The notes under the pieces were generated by a model that was not told the origin of the DNA, ran no database searches, and saw nothing but the letters and a program-made list of their open reading frames with translations. A DNA stretch of 25,155 bases, taken from Actinomycetes bacterium. GTDB lineage: Bacteria; Actinomycetota; Acidimicrobiia; Acidimicrobiales; SZUA-35. Position numbers and translations under genes: made by a program. Positions within the stretch are counted from its first letter, which is position 1; every line of letters starts with the position of its first letter. Where the stretch lies: positions 1-25,155 of the forward strand of contig JAAETV010000473.1 of the NCBI GenBank assembly GCA_024227975.1. Reading direction: 5' to 3'. Positions 1 through 7,439 of the stretch are shown in pieces.

Positions 1-221
1 ACATCCGGGTCACAGACAATGGGATTGGCATCGCCCGGCCAGAACTGGAGCGCATCTTCGAGCGGTTCTACCGGGTCGACCGGGCCCGAAGCCGCGAGAC
101 CGGGGGTACTGGCCTCGGCCTCTCGATCGTCCGCCACGTTGCCGACAACCATCGTGGCAAGGTGATGGTCGACTCAAAGCCCGGTGCCGGCTCGACGTTC
201 ACGATCCAACTTCCTCGATAG
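1..221 (+). CDS. Sensor histidine kinase, C-terminal ATPase part (partial)
   Basis: This is the last 72 residues of a protein that begins before the window. The frame opens at base 3 and stops with TAG at 219-221. It shows the ATP-binding boxes of the HATPase_c (GHKL) fold in order: a G1 box DNGIGI, an F box FERFYRVD and a G2 box GTGLGLSIV, then the usual short beta-rich end ([10 protein letters not shown]). This is the pattern of SenX3/PhoR-type membrane sensor kinases, which phosphorylate a partner response regulator. The partner is not downstream in this window, so it is probably upstream. The input domain and phosphorylated histidine lie outside, so the signal cannot be told. Confidence 0.93.
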   Translation, partial: IRVTDNGIGIARPELERIFERFYRVDRARSRETGGTGLGLSIVRHVADNHRGKVMVDSKPGAGSTFTIQLPR

Positions 222-383
222 TGTCCACTTAGAGGCTTTGCTATCGCGCAGTAGGGGAGACCTGGGGACCTGATGAAACCCCCTGGAAGTCTCACATTCC
301 TTTGAGGTCTCGAGTTCAGGCTGTTGTCATGGATCCATCAGGCGACCCCGGTGCCTAGCCTCGACTGGCTTCCAAGAGACGGC

Positions 384-413
384 TTGGCGTGTCGTACTAA
401 GTACGACTATACT
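384..413 (+). promoter_or_regulatory. Sigma70-type promoter for the 2TM-domain gene
   Basis: A -35-like TTGGCG (384-389) and a -10-like TATACT (408-413) are separated by 18 bases. Transcription would begin near 420, leaving about 40 bases of leader before the ATG at 462. The spacer is occupied almost exactly by a perfect palindrome (391-407). Promoter activity is inferred from the sequence. Confidence 0.55.
391..407. promoter_or_regulatory. 17-bp palindromic operator candidate in the promoter spacer
   Basis: GTCGTACT-A-AGTACGAC is a perfect inverted repeat with 8-base arms and a single central base. It lies exactly between the -35 and -10 hexamers. A dimeric repressor bound here would block RNA polymerase. 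The cognate regulator is not identifiable in the window. Confidence 0.55.
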
Positions 414-423
414 CTCTCCGGTG

Positions 424-440
424 TTCGTGCTAAGTGCGAT
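424..440. promoter_or_regulatory. Second, imperfect copy of the operator
   Basis: TTCGTGCTAAGTGCGAT matches the upstream 17-mer at 13 of 17 positions and keeps the CTAAG core. Its centre is 33 bp downstream of the first centre, about three helical turns, so two dimers would bind the same DNA face. It falls in the presumed early transcribed region. Confidence 0.4.
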
Positions 441-461
441 TCACTCGATGAAGGATTGTTC

Positions 462-809
462 ATGCCGACAGAAGGCCATCTCACAACACCAGCCAGGACA
501 CCGGGCGATCAACGCACCGAAGATGCTCGGGAGTATGTGCAGCAGCTTCGTGTGTTCTACATCCACGCAGGCGTGTGTGCCGTAGGAATGGTCATCATCT
601 TCGTTGTGAATCTGGCCACCAACGTCGCGGCCGGTATCACCGGCGATTGGTGGGCATGGTGGTCAGCCTGGGCCCTGATCGGGTGGGGCCTTGCCGTGGC
701 GATCCACGGGCTTGTCGTGCGGTTGTCACGACCCCGGAGCTCCAGCTCAGCGTGGGAGCAACGGCAGATAGACAAGATCCTGTCGGAGGACGACGTCGAA
801 CCGTCCTGA
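462..809 (+). CDS. 2TM-domain membrane protein
   Basis: This 115-residue protein has a polar N-terminus (about 1-28), then FYIHAG leading into two hydrophobic segments (about 35-58 and 68-90), and a basic tail ending in WEQRQIDKIL. That layout, with the FYIH start, a WW-W linker and a final W-x-x-R-x-I-x-K helix, matches the Pfam 2TM domain (PF13239). The function of that family is poorly known, though the domain is sometimes fused to DNA-binding or kinase modules. I chose ATG 462 because AAGGA (451-455) sits six bases upstream. A longer TTG-initiated frame from 324 would start upstream of the promoter and is unlikely. A palindromic operator suggests regulated expression. Confidence 0.8.
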   Translation: MPTEGHLTTPARTPGDQRTEDAREYVQQLRVFYIHAGVCAVGMVIIFVVNLATNVAAGITGDWWAWWSAWALIGWGLAVAIHGLVVRLSRPRSSSSAWEQRQIDKILSEDDVEPS

Positions 810-912
810 CATCGGCGGCAAGGGTGCCGGCACTGGGATTCCCGACCGGCACGACACCCAATGCAATCGGACACCGAACGATGTAAGGGAGGCTGTTGAT
901 CCAGAAGTGCTG

Positions 913-928
913 CATAATGACACTTATG
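913..928. promoter_or_regulatory. Short AT-rich inverted repeat upstream of the MFS gene
   Basis: CATAA-TGACAC-TTATG has perfect 5-base arms with a 6-base spacer. It contains a -10-like CATAAT and lies about 85 bases before the MFS start. This could be a MarR/TetR-type operator or part of the promoter. I found no well-spaced -35. Confidence 0.25.
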
Positions 929-1010
929 TCTGAATCGGAAGGTCTGCGGTGTGGTGCGAGCCCTGTGGCTCGCTGGCCTGTTTCGGTGTCGTTCTGGCTG
1001 GTGAACGACA

Positions 1011-2276
1011 ATGGACAGCGTGCGTGTTTCGGCCCCTGATCGATCGAGAGATGCCCGGGCTGGCCTCGCTATCGCCCTGGCGGGTTCTGTCGCCCTGCTT
1101 GGCTCGCTCGACTCTGCCCTCAACATCGCCTTCCCAGACCTGACCGACGACTTCGGCCTCGACGTTGCCGACATCCAATGGGTCGTCATCGCCTATGTGG
1201 CCACCTATGCCGTGCTGTTGGTTGGCGCTGGTCGGGTAGCTGATCTGATCGGTCATCGGACGGTGTTGGTCTGGGGCCTGATGATCAGTGTCACCGGATT
1301 CTTGGCCACCGCCATGGCTCCCAGCTATGGCTGGTTGCTGCCGGCTCGGGTGGTCCAAGGGGTCGGTGTCGCCGCCATGCTGGCTGCCGCTCCGGCCCTG
1401 ATCACCCTGACCGTCTCGGCCGATCGACGAGGTCGGGCTCTTGGGGTATTCCAGATGAGTGCTGCCCTGGGCTTGGCCCTCGGTCCCCTCATAGGCGGTG
1501 TGCTGGTGGCGGCATTCGGATGGCGAGCAGTCTTCTGGTTTCGTGTGCCCCTCTCCTTGTTGTTGGTGGTGGTTGTGGCTCGACATCTTCGTCCCTTCCA
1601 AGCTGAAACCGGCGGCATCCGACGCTTCGAGCTCGCTCCCTTTCGCCAGTTCGACTTCGTTCTGGCCAATGTCTTGAACCTGATGGCCAATGCGGCCATG
1701 TTCGGGATCTGGTTGCTCGTCCCCTACTACGCCCTCGATGTGTTGGAGACTGGGCCAGTCATCGGTGGCCTACTGCTGATGGTGGTGCCACTGGTACAAG
1801 CCGGCTCCTCCCCCATGGCCGGTTTCCTCGGCGACCGATTCGGGCCTGGCTGGGTGACCTCGGTCGGCCTGGTCATCGAAGGCCTCGGCCTGGCCGGCCT
1901 CAGCCGGCTCGACTCGTCGAGCTCTGCGCTCTCGGTGGGGGGCGTCCTGGCCGCCGTCGGTTTCGGATTGAGCCTGTTCGGGGTGCCGAACATGAGCTAT
2001 GTGATGGGCTGCATCGACCGGGTTCACCAGGGGGTGGCGGCCGGGGTGAGCCAGATGATGCGAACCTCGGGAATCGTGATCGGCGTGTTCGCGGCTTCGG
2101 CCTATTTCGACGGACGTCGCCTCAGTCACGCCGAGCAACTGCTCGTCGACCCAGACGGTCCGGTCAGTTTCGTACCTGCTTTCCAGGACACCTTCGTCGT
2201 CGCCACCATCGTCTGTGCCATCGCCGCAACGGCGTCATTGCTGCGAGCTCTGGCCACCAGCCCTGATCACCTGTGA
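1011..2276 (+). CDS. MFS transporter, DHA2 (EmrB/QacA)-like exporter
   Basis: This 421-residue polytopic membrane protein of the major facilitator superfamily is probably a proton-coupled drug or metabolite exporter. Visible motifs are an N-terminal LDSALNIAFP in the first helix region, a motif-A loop GRVADLIGHR after helix 2, motif B (LLPARVVQGVG) in helix 4, and motif C (ALGLALGPLIGG), which marks antiporters, in helix 5. A second half-domain begins around residue 215. The first half resembles 14-TM DHA2 exporters, but the length is nearer 12-TM proteins. An in-frame TGA at 1002 precedes ATG 1011, so this is the earliest start; GTG 1020 is an alternative, and neither has a clear ribosome site. 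The substrate cannot be inferred. Confidence 0.88.
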   Translation: MDSVRVSAPDRSRDARAGLAIALAGSVALLGSLDSALNIAFPDLTDDFGLDVADIQWVVIAYVATYAVLLVGAGRVADLIGHRTVLVWGLMISVTGFLATAMAPSYGWLLPARVVQGVGVAAMLAAAPALITLTVSADRRGRALGVFQMSAALGLALGPLIGGVLVAAFGWRAVFWFRVPLSLLLVVVVARHLRPFQAETGGIRRFELAPFRQFDFVLANVLNLMANAAMFGIWLLVPYYALDVLETGPVIGGLLLMVVPLVQAGSSPMAGFLGDRFGPGWVTSVGLVIEGLGLAGLSRLDSSSSALSVGGVLAAVGFGLSLFGVPNMSYVMGCIDRVHQGVAAGVSQMMRTSGIVIGVFAASAYFDGRRLSHAEQLLVDPDGPVSFVPAFQDTFVVATIVCAIAATASLLRALATSPDHL

Positions 2277-2285
2277 AGTGGTAGA

Positions 2286-2315
2286 CGTCAAGCTCAGACT
2301 GGTCGACACTTGACG
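2286..2315. promoter_or_regulatory. Inverted repeat immediately before the VOC start codon
   Basis: CGTCAAG (2286-2292) and CTTGACG (2309-2315) are exact reverse complements 16 bases apart. The second arm ends one base before the ATG at 2317. It could be an operator or an mRNA hairpin hiding the start, since no Shine-Dalgarno sequence is seen here. Function is speculative. Confidence 0.25.
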
Positions 2316-2316
2316 C

Positions 2317-2745
2317 ATGCCTTCCATCACCGGCGTCTCCCATATCGATCTGACTGTTTCCGACCTCGACTCCAGCGAGCACTGGTATTGCGACCTATTC
2401 GGCTTTCGGAAGGTGGTCGATGGGGGCAGCGATGATCACGGGTTCTCGTCCCGCTACCTCATCCATCCTGAAACATGGCTCATCATCGGATTGGTCAGCC
2501 ACTACGACCACGAACCAAGTGAGGCCTTCGACGAGCACCGTATTGGCCTCGATCACCTTTCCTTCAATGTCGAGAGCCATGACGAACTGGTGGCATGGGC
2601 TGATCGCCTCGATCAGAAGGGGATTGACTACTCCCCCATCGCCGAGTCCGTCCTATGGGACGTCCTGGTGTTTCGTGATCCTGACAACATCCAACTCGAA
2701 CTGTTCTACATGAAGCCCGAGGCCGGCGCCCTACTCACGGCCTAG
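2317..2745 (+). CDS. VOC-family (glyoxalase/dioxygenase-fold) protein
   Basis: This 142-residue single vicinal-oxygen-chelate protein has two beta-alpha-beta-beta-beta modules. The first module starts ITGVSHIDLTV and the second IGLDHLSFNV. Likely metal ligands are His9, His80 and Glu128 (in NIQLELF), the typical placing for glyoxalase I, epimerase and extradiol dioxygenase relatives. The DPDN-IQLE ending is characteristic of this superfamily. Length is normal for a stand-alone VOC domain. The gene starts 40 bases after the MFS gene in the same direction, so co-transcription is possible; resistance or detoxification pairs of this kind are known, but the substrate is unknown. Its 3' end overlaps the convergent membrane-protein gene by 11 bases. 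Confidence 0.87.
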   Translation: MPSITGVSHIDLTVSDLDSSEHWYCDLFGFRKVVDGGSDDHGFSSRYLIHPETWLIIGLVSHYDHEPSEAFDEHRIGLDHLSFNVESHDELVAWADRLDQKGIDYSPIAESVLWDVLVFRDPDNIQLELFYMKPEAGALLTA

Positions 2746-4333
2746 GGGCGACAACCACTCCCTTGCCGCCCTGATCACGGCCAACGCTGAGCACGGTTCG
2801 TCTATAGCTGACCGGCTCGTTGTCACCATGGATGGCCGTGACCAATACGACGTCGAGACTGGTCAGGGGTTCGTCGAAGCCGAACTCAGGGTCATCGCGG
2901 CTGGTCCAGAAGTGGCTGGGGCGGCCGAGAGAGGTCCACCACGGACCGCGCTCATCATTGTTGGCGTGATCGAAGAAGGCGAGGACGAAGGCCTGTGACT
3001 CCTCGACCAGAGACGGTGGGTCCTGGGCTTCCTCCAGGACCAGGATGGTGTCGAAGTCGGTGATCGCTCTCAGCTCGACCAGCTCGTCGGAGTCGGTCAC
3101 GGCGCCACGGGGCCCGGTGAGGGGAACCGGTCCCAACTCGAGCCGGGTCAAGGCCAACTCGGCATCCAGAGGAGTGAAGGCCGAGATGGGGACGTGATAG
3201 GGCGTACCACTCTCTCCAACCGCCTCCACCTCGTAGCCGTAGGAGATCGGGCCATCGAGCCAGGCCATCGTCGGCGGATGAAACAAGATCGGCCCGGCCA
3301 ACACCGCGACCCCTGTGATCACGGCCCGGGGCGGGGTGATGTTGTCATAGATCCAGTCCTTGTACCGCGAGCTCGTCACGATGACCAGCAGGCCAATCTC
3401 GAGCAGGGCCCAGCCGAGGTGGAGGACGCCGGTGGTGGCGAACGTGACGACATGTAACCCGATCCAGCCCGGAAGCCAGAACTGGAGAAGCCGGGGGTGG
3501 AGGACGGCCACGATCGCGCCCAATTCGAGTCCCAACGTTGCCAACAAGGCCGGTCGGCCCAACACGGCATACCCATCGGCCAGCCGTTGGGCGAAGGCCC
3601 CTCCGGTACTTCCCATCCACCCTGCGACGTAGCTGGCCAATGGCAGATCCGAGAGGTCATTGGTGGCCAGCCAGTCCAATCCCAACTTGGCACGTCCTGA
3701 CACGAAGAAGTGTGAGCCAACGGCGGCTCCAATGACAAGCAAGACGGGTGAGGTCTCCTGGCGACGGCTGATGACACAAACCAGGTGGCCGGCGGCCAGG
3801 GCCAACAGGGCCAGAATCAGCAACTCGTCGATGTCGTTGGAGGCGCTGGTATCGAATGGGAACAGGAACTGCTGGCTGATCGTCCTGACCTGAACCACGA
3901 ATGGGATCAGGAACACCGGGCGGACGATGGCGGCCACTCCCAACCCAGCCACGATGAGCCGGTCGGAGCCGTGAAACTGATCGGCCCAGAAGTTGAAGTC
4001 ATAGAGCGAGCTGTTCCACGTCAGCCACACGACCAAGGGGGTAGCCAGTTTGCGAAGCACGGCGCCCTGCTCCAGTACCTCCCACGGAGCCAGCAACCAT
4101 CGCCCCCGCAATACGAGGCCGCCAGCCAGAGCTAGGGCCGACACCAGGTAGAGCCACCACCGATTGGAGGCCGAGGCGACCAGGAGTGAGCCGTGCCCGA
4201 GATCTGACGCTTCGAGTTTGGCCATGGCCTGAGTCAGGCGGTCGGCGACGGCGAAGGCGGCGAATGTGGCCACGACATAGGCGGCATCGGCTGGCCAACC
4301 ACTCCCCCGATCATCTGCGACCAGGCTTGTCAT
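2735..4333 (-). CDS. Large polytopic membrane protein of unknown function
   Basis: This 532-residue protein has roughly eight to ten hydrophobic segments over the first 360 residues, then a soluble C-terminal domain of about 150 residues rich in acidic residues (DFDTILVLEE, DPEFGFDEPLTSLDVV). One late segment (GLHVVTFATTGVLHLGWALL) recalls the layout of HTTM/DoxX-like membrane proteins, but I cannot assign a family. I chose ATG at 4333 because longer starts would run into the opposing HD-domain gene. No good ribosome site is visible at 4333, so the start is uncertain. It is transcribed away from the HD gene and overlaps the VOC gene tail to tail. No catalytic motif was recognised. Confidence 0.75.
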   Translation of the reverse strand: MTSLVADDRGSGWPADAAYVVATFAAFAVADRLTQAMAKLEASDLGHGSLLVASASNRWWLYLVSALALAGGLVLRGRWLLAPWEVLEQGAVLRKLATPLVVWLTWNSSLYDFNFWADQFHGSDRLIVAGLGVAAIVRPVFLIPFVVQVRTISQQFLFPFDTSASNDIDELLILALLALAAGHLVCVISRRQETSPVLLVIGAAVGSHFFVSGRAKLGLDWLATNDLSDLPLASYVAGWMGSTGGAFAQRLADGYAVLGRPALLATLGLELGAIVAVLHPRLLQFWLPGWIGLHVVTFATTGVLHLGWALLEIGLLVIVTSSRYKDWIYDNITPPRAVITGVAVLAGPILFHPPTMAWLDGPISYGYEVEAVGESGTPYHVPISAFTPLDAELALTRLELGPVPLTGPRGAVTDSDELVELRAITDFDTILVLEEAQDPPSLVEESQAFVLAFFDHANNDERGPWWTSLGRPSHFWTSRDDPEFGFDEPLTSLDVVLVTAIHGDNEPVSYRRTVLSVGRDQGGKGVVVAPRP

Positions 4334-4403
4334 GAATCGGCGCGGTACCGATGCGGCGTTGACTAGCACCGCCCCGAGTTTCTCACACTCCCTGGGGCTC
4401 GAG

Positions 4404-4423
4404 CCAGGAGGAAGAGATCCTGG
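4404..4423 (+). promoter_or_regulatory. Small hairpin enclosing the ribosome-binding purine tract of the HD gene
   Basis: CCAGGA (4404-4409) and TCCTGG (4418-4423) are exact complements around the loop GGAAGAGA. The AGGAGG tract (4406-4411) is half in the stem. If the mRNA folds this way, ribosome access would be reduced. It also lies unusually far from both candidate starts, 15 bases from TTG 4427 and 27 from ATG 4439. Confidence 0.25.
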
Positions 4424-4438
4424 CGATTGACTGTAGAC

Positions 4439-5083
4439 ATGAACCAACAACGGATCGCCACCCTGGCCCGAAGCCTTGACGATGACCTCGGCCAACGAAT
4501 CAACTTCCTCCTGGAGATCGACAGGCTCAAGGTGGTCCTACGCCGCAGTCTCCTGGTCGATGGTTCCCGGTTCGAGAACACGGCCGAACACTCCTGGCAC
4601 CTGGCCATGGCTGCCCTTGTCTTGGCTCCCCATGCCGGTCCTGAGGTTGACCTCATCCGGGCGGTCCAGATCCTCCTTGTCCACGACATCGTCGAGATCG
4701 ACGCCGGTGACATCTACATCTACGACGATGAGGGACGGAGACAGAAACAGGCCCTCGAACAAGCGGCGGCCGAACGGATCTTCAGCCTGTTGCCATCGGC
4801 TGAAGGCGACCAGATGCGAGCCCTGTGGGACGAGTACGAGCAACGCGAGACACCGACCGCTCGCTTCGCCTATGCCATCGACCGCCTCCAACCCCTCCTG
4901 CTCAATAGTGCGTCTGGTGGAATCTCCTGGCGCCAGAACGGGATCCGCCACAGCCAGGCGGTGGTCGTGAACGCACCCATCGCCGAAGCGGCGACTGAGC
5001 TATGGGACCTGGCCCACATGATCCTGGCCGAGGCAGCCGACGCCACCCAGCTGGCCGACGACCGCGCAGGGACGGCGACCTGA
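4439..5083 (+). CDS. HD-domain phosphohydrolase, YfbR/HDDC2-like
   Basis: This 214-residue protein (218 if TTG 4427 is used) belongs to the HD superfamily, subgroup HD_3. Metal-binding residues appear in order, numbered from TTG 4427: a His in AEHSWHLA (about 55), the HD pair in LLVHDIVEIDAGD (86-87) with the following Glu and GD, and a late Asp in AYAIDRLQPLLLN (about 152). Known members (YfbR, HDDC2) remove phosphate from 5'-deoxynucleoside monophosphates, so a nucleotide-pool role is likely. The substrate here is not proven. Start choice is uncertain because the purine-rich ribosome site is distant and partly in a hairpin. The stop is three bases from the end of the convergent flavoprotein gene. 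Confidence 0.82.
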   Translation: MNQQRIATLARSLDDDLGQRINFLLEIDRLKVVLRRSLLVDGSRFENTAEHSWHLAMAALVLAPHAGPEVDLIRAVQILLVHDIVEIDAGDIYIYDDEGRRQKQALEQAAAERIFSLLPSAEGDQMRALWDEYEQRETPTARFAYAIDRLQPLLLNSASGGISWRQNGIRHSQAVVVNAPIAEAATELWDLAHMILAEAADATQLADDRAGTAT

Positions 5084-5086
5084 TTC

Positions 5087-6685
5087 CTAGGGGTCTATCA
5101 GTACCCCTGGGTTGAGAATACCGTTTGGGTCGAGGGTCTTCTTGACCGCTCGCAACGAGTCGGCGAACAGATCGGGCCGCTGGACGTCGTAGCCATTCGG
5201 ACGGTGCATCCGACCAACAGCATGGTGGTGGGTTGAGGTGCCGCCGGCGGAGACGATGACCTCGTTGGCCGCGTCCTTGACCTCTTGCCACATCGAGATT
5301 TCGGAGCCCTGACGGCCCATCCCCGACCAGGTGTAGTACGGGGCCGGGCCATCGGGGTAGACATGGGTGAAGCGGCAGCTGAGCTCCCCCTTGGTGCACA
5401 CCTCGGCCAGCACCGCCGTCATCTTCTCCCTCACCGTCCGATCGAACTCCGGCCACCGGTCCCACGTGATCGAAGTCTCGAACGTGTCAGCCAGGAGGCC
5501 CAGACTGGTGGCCGTACCTGGATCGACGCCAATGAAGCTACTCCGCCACTTCCCCACCGGCCCTTCGTGTCCGGTAGGAGCCCCAGTTCCGTCGTCGACG
5601 ACGATGTTCTCGTCAGGGATATGGCCGCCAGCATCACGGGCAATCCCTACGGCGGCTGCGATATTGGCTGCCTGTGACAACTCAGCCGACTCGAAACCGA
5701 TGATGACCAGAGCTTGGGTGCCATCGAGGCCCGCGGCCCGGCCTGCCTCTTGGGGATCGAGGATGCGCAGGTTCGCCGGCCAGAGCTTGGCCTGGACGAT
5801 CTGGCGTATGGCTTCGGTTCCCGCCATCCATGAGTCGAAGGTGACCCCGGCCGTTGCCCGATAGGTCGGCCGAGCCTGGATCCTCATCCAGGCCTCGGTG
5901 ATGATACCGAGGATCCCCTCACTGCCGATCACCAACCGGTCGGGACTGGGGCCAGCTCCGCTCCCCGGCAGTCGACGAGACTCCCACCAGCCACTTGGCG
6001 TCAGCATCCGTGTCGATTCGACGAAGTCGTCGATATGGGTGTGGTTGGTGGCGTAGTGCCCACCGGAGCGGGTGGCGATCCAGCCCCCGAGAGTCGAAAA
6101 GCGGAACGATTGGGGGAAGTGGCGAAGGGTATGACCCGATGGCTTCAGCTGGGCTTCCAGCGCTGGTCCGAAGATTCCGGCCTGGATCCTGGCTGCCCGC
6201 GACGTCTCATCGATCTCGAGGACCTGATCGAAACGATCCATGGAGATCGTCACCGCGGTCGGCGCATCAACCGGAGGGTCGAGTCCCCACACCACCGATG
6301 AGCCGCCACCAAAGGGCACAGTGGAGTGGTCATTGTCATGGCACCACGACAGCACGGCCTCCAGCTCGGCCTCAGTCCGGGGGTGGGCCACGATGTCTGG
6401 CGGATTGGGGAAGTCGAGGTTGAAGGCTCGCGTCCGATCGGTGAAGTGGGCTCCGCCGGAGTGGCGGGCCCGCTCATAGGTATCGGTGAAGCAGAACTCG
6501 GACAGAGCCTCGGGTGGTGTGATACGGGGGGCTCGCAACTCGGCATCGGCCAGGTTCGGAATCGGCCTTGGGGTAACGGCCACCCCGTAGCGTTCGGAGA
6601 GCTGTTTGGCCATTGCCTGGCGGGCAGCCTCTGTCGGCTCCTCGGACTCCAAGCCCCAGGCCCAGAAACTCATGCGATCAGCCAT
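5087..6685 (-). CDS. FAD-binding oxidase, alkyl-dihydroxyacetonephosphate synthase-like
   Basis: This 532-residue flavoprotein of the VAO/PCMH type has an FAD-binding domain (about 95-275) with the diphosphate loop PFGGGSSV (124-131), STLGGWIATRSGG and GSEGILGIITEAW. A C-terminal cap domain follows and ends with a triple histidine (486-488) in HHHAVGR and LDPNGILNPG. The histidine run and overall arrangement are those of alkyl-DHAP synthase, which exchanges the acyl chain of acyl-DHAP for a fatty alcohol to make ether lipids. Bacterial relatives also include other oxidases, so the reaction is a family-level guess. ATG 6685 is well supported by AGGAG eight bases upstream. It is the last gene of the dinB run, 43 bases after the IspD-like gene. 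Confidence 0.85.
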   Translation of the reverse strand: MADRMSFWAWGLESEEPTEAARQAMAKQLSERYGVAVTPRPIPNLADAELRAPRITPPEALSEFCFTDTYERARHSGGAHFTDRTRAFNLDFPNPPDIVAHPRTEAELEAVLSWCHDNDHSTVPFGGGSSVVWGLDPPVDAPTAVTISMDRFDQVLEIDETSRAARIQAGIFGPALEAQLKPSGHTLRHFPQSFRFSTLGGWIATRSGGHYATNHTHIDDFVESTRMLTPSGWWESRRLPGSGAGPSPDRLVIGSEGILGIITEAWMRIQARPTYRATAGVTFDSWMAGTEAIRQIVQAKLWPANLRILDPQEAGRAAGLDGTQALVIIGFESAELSQAANIAAAVGIARDAGGHIPDENIVVDDGTGAPTGHEGPVGKWRSSFIGVDPGTATSLGLLADTFETSITWDRWPEFDRTVREKMTAVLAEVCTKGELSCRFTHVYPDGPAPYYTWSGMGRQGSEISMWQEVKDAANEVIVSAGGTSTHHHAVGRMHRPNGYDVQRPDLFADSLRAVKKTLDPNGILNPGVLIDP

Positions 6686-6728
6686 CGTTGGTTCTCCTGT
6701 CGTTCGTGACCCCTCGACTGGGCCGACG

Positions 6729-7394
6729 CTACACGACCCCGCGTCCGGCTGCGATTGTGCGGGCCAGGGCCAAGGAGTTGTCGTCGACCACGTGCACATT
6801 GTCGAGCTGGCCGGCAACGGCAACGATCCGGCCCCCGATTGCCTCGACTAGCTGTGACTCCTCCGTTGCCTGACCATCGGTGGCGAAGGCCCGGTCGAGA
6901 ATCGAACGCTTGAAGGCCATCGGCGATTGGGCTGAGCCCAGCCCTTCACGGCCGACGGTGGTGAGGCTGTCGTCATCGTGGAGCTCCTTGATCACGTCGA
7001 CTGCGGCCAACCAAGGAACGGCACCGTCGGCTCCCCCCGCCACCGCGTCGATGGCTCGCTTGGCGGTGGCCGACGTGGCCAGTGGGTGGGAAGCACTATG
7101 GATGAGGACGGTGTCGACCCACGACGGCAACAGAGCGAGGCCAGCCCCGATCGACTCACGACGACTTGCTCCCCCCTTGCTCGAACCATCAATTGCGATT
7201 CCATCCCACTGGTAGCCGTCGGGGAGGATGACCCCGACCCAGGCCGAGACCGAGCGGGCGGTCACGACGGCGGCATCGACCAGGCGGAATGACGGGGTCA
7301 GTTCGGCGAACTGTTTCAGCCCGCCGAAGCGAGTACCTGAACCGGCAGCGGTGACCAAAGCAGCAACACCCATCCAGTCGGTGTAGCGCCTCAT
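6729..7394 (-). CDS. Degenerate IspD-like nucleotidyltransferase
   Basis: This 221-residue protein is clearly of the IspD fold. It starts with LVTAAGSGTRFGGLKQF (nucleotide-binding loop, Lys27 kept), has GGASRRESIGAGL, and aligns through to the C-terminal helix. IspD makes CDP-methylerythritol in the MEP isoprenoid pathway. Several active-site positions differ from E. coli IspD. The VHDAARP motif reads IHSASHP, so Asp106 and Arg109 become Ser and His; DT-K reads DV-K; and the NIKVT lysine is a histidine (NVHVV). The loop arginine equivalent to Arg157 seems kept (VGREGL). It may use another substrate or be inactive. The start could instead be ATG 7373; neither start has a clear ribosome site. 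It lies 45 bases after dinB. Confidence 0.78.
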   Translation of the reverse strand: MRRYTDWMGVAALVTAAGSGTRFGGLKQFAELTPSFRLVDAAVVTARSVSAWVGVILPDGYQWDGIAIDGSSKGGASRRESIGAGLALLPSWVDTVLIHSASHPLATSATAKRAIDAVAGGADGAVPWLAAVDVIKELHDDDSLTTVGREGLGSAQSPMAFKRSILDRAFATDGQATEESQLVEAIGGRIVAVAGQLDNVHVVDDNSLALARTIAAGRGVV

Positions 7395-7439
7395 GAGCCA
7401 GATCAGCGGCCAAGACCGGTGTTGGCCGGTTGGGCAGGC

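Noticed and set aside
257..298. Possible terminator after the histidine kinase gene
   Set aside because: The GAGAC/GTCTC and GGGG/CCCC pairs form only an interrupted stem with no T-run.
324..461. Upstream extension of the 2TM-domain gene from TTG 324
   Set aside because: It would include the promoter and operator; ATG 462 has a proper ribosome site.
557..2138. Several long antisense frames opposite the 2TM and MFS genes
   Set aside because: They lack family motifs, are rich in Arg/Pro/His as expected from G+C-rich shadow frames, and lie opposite well-supported genes.
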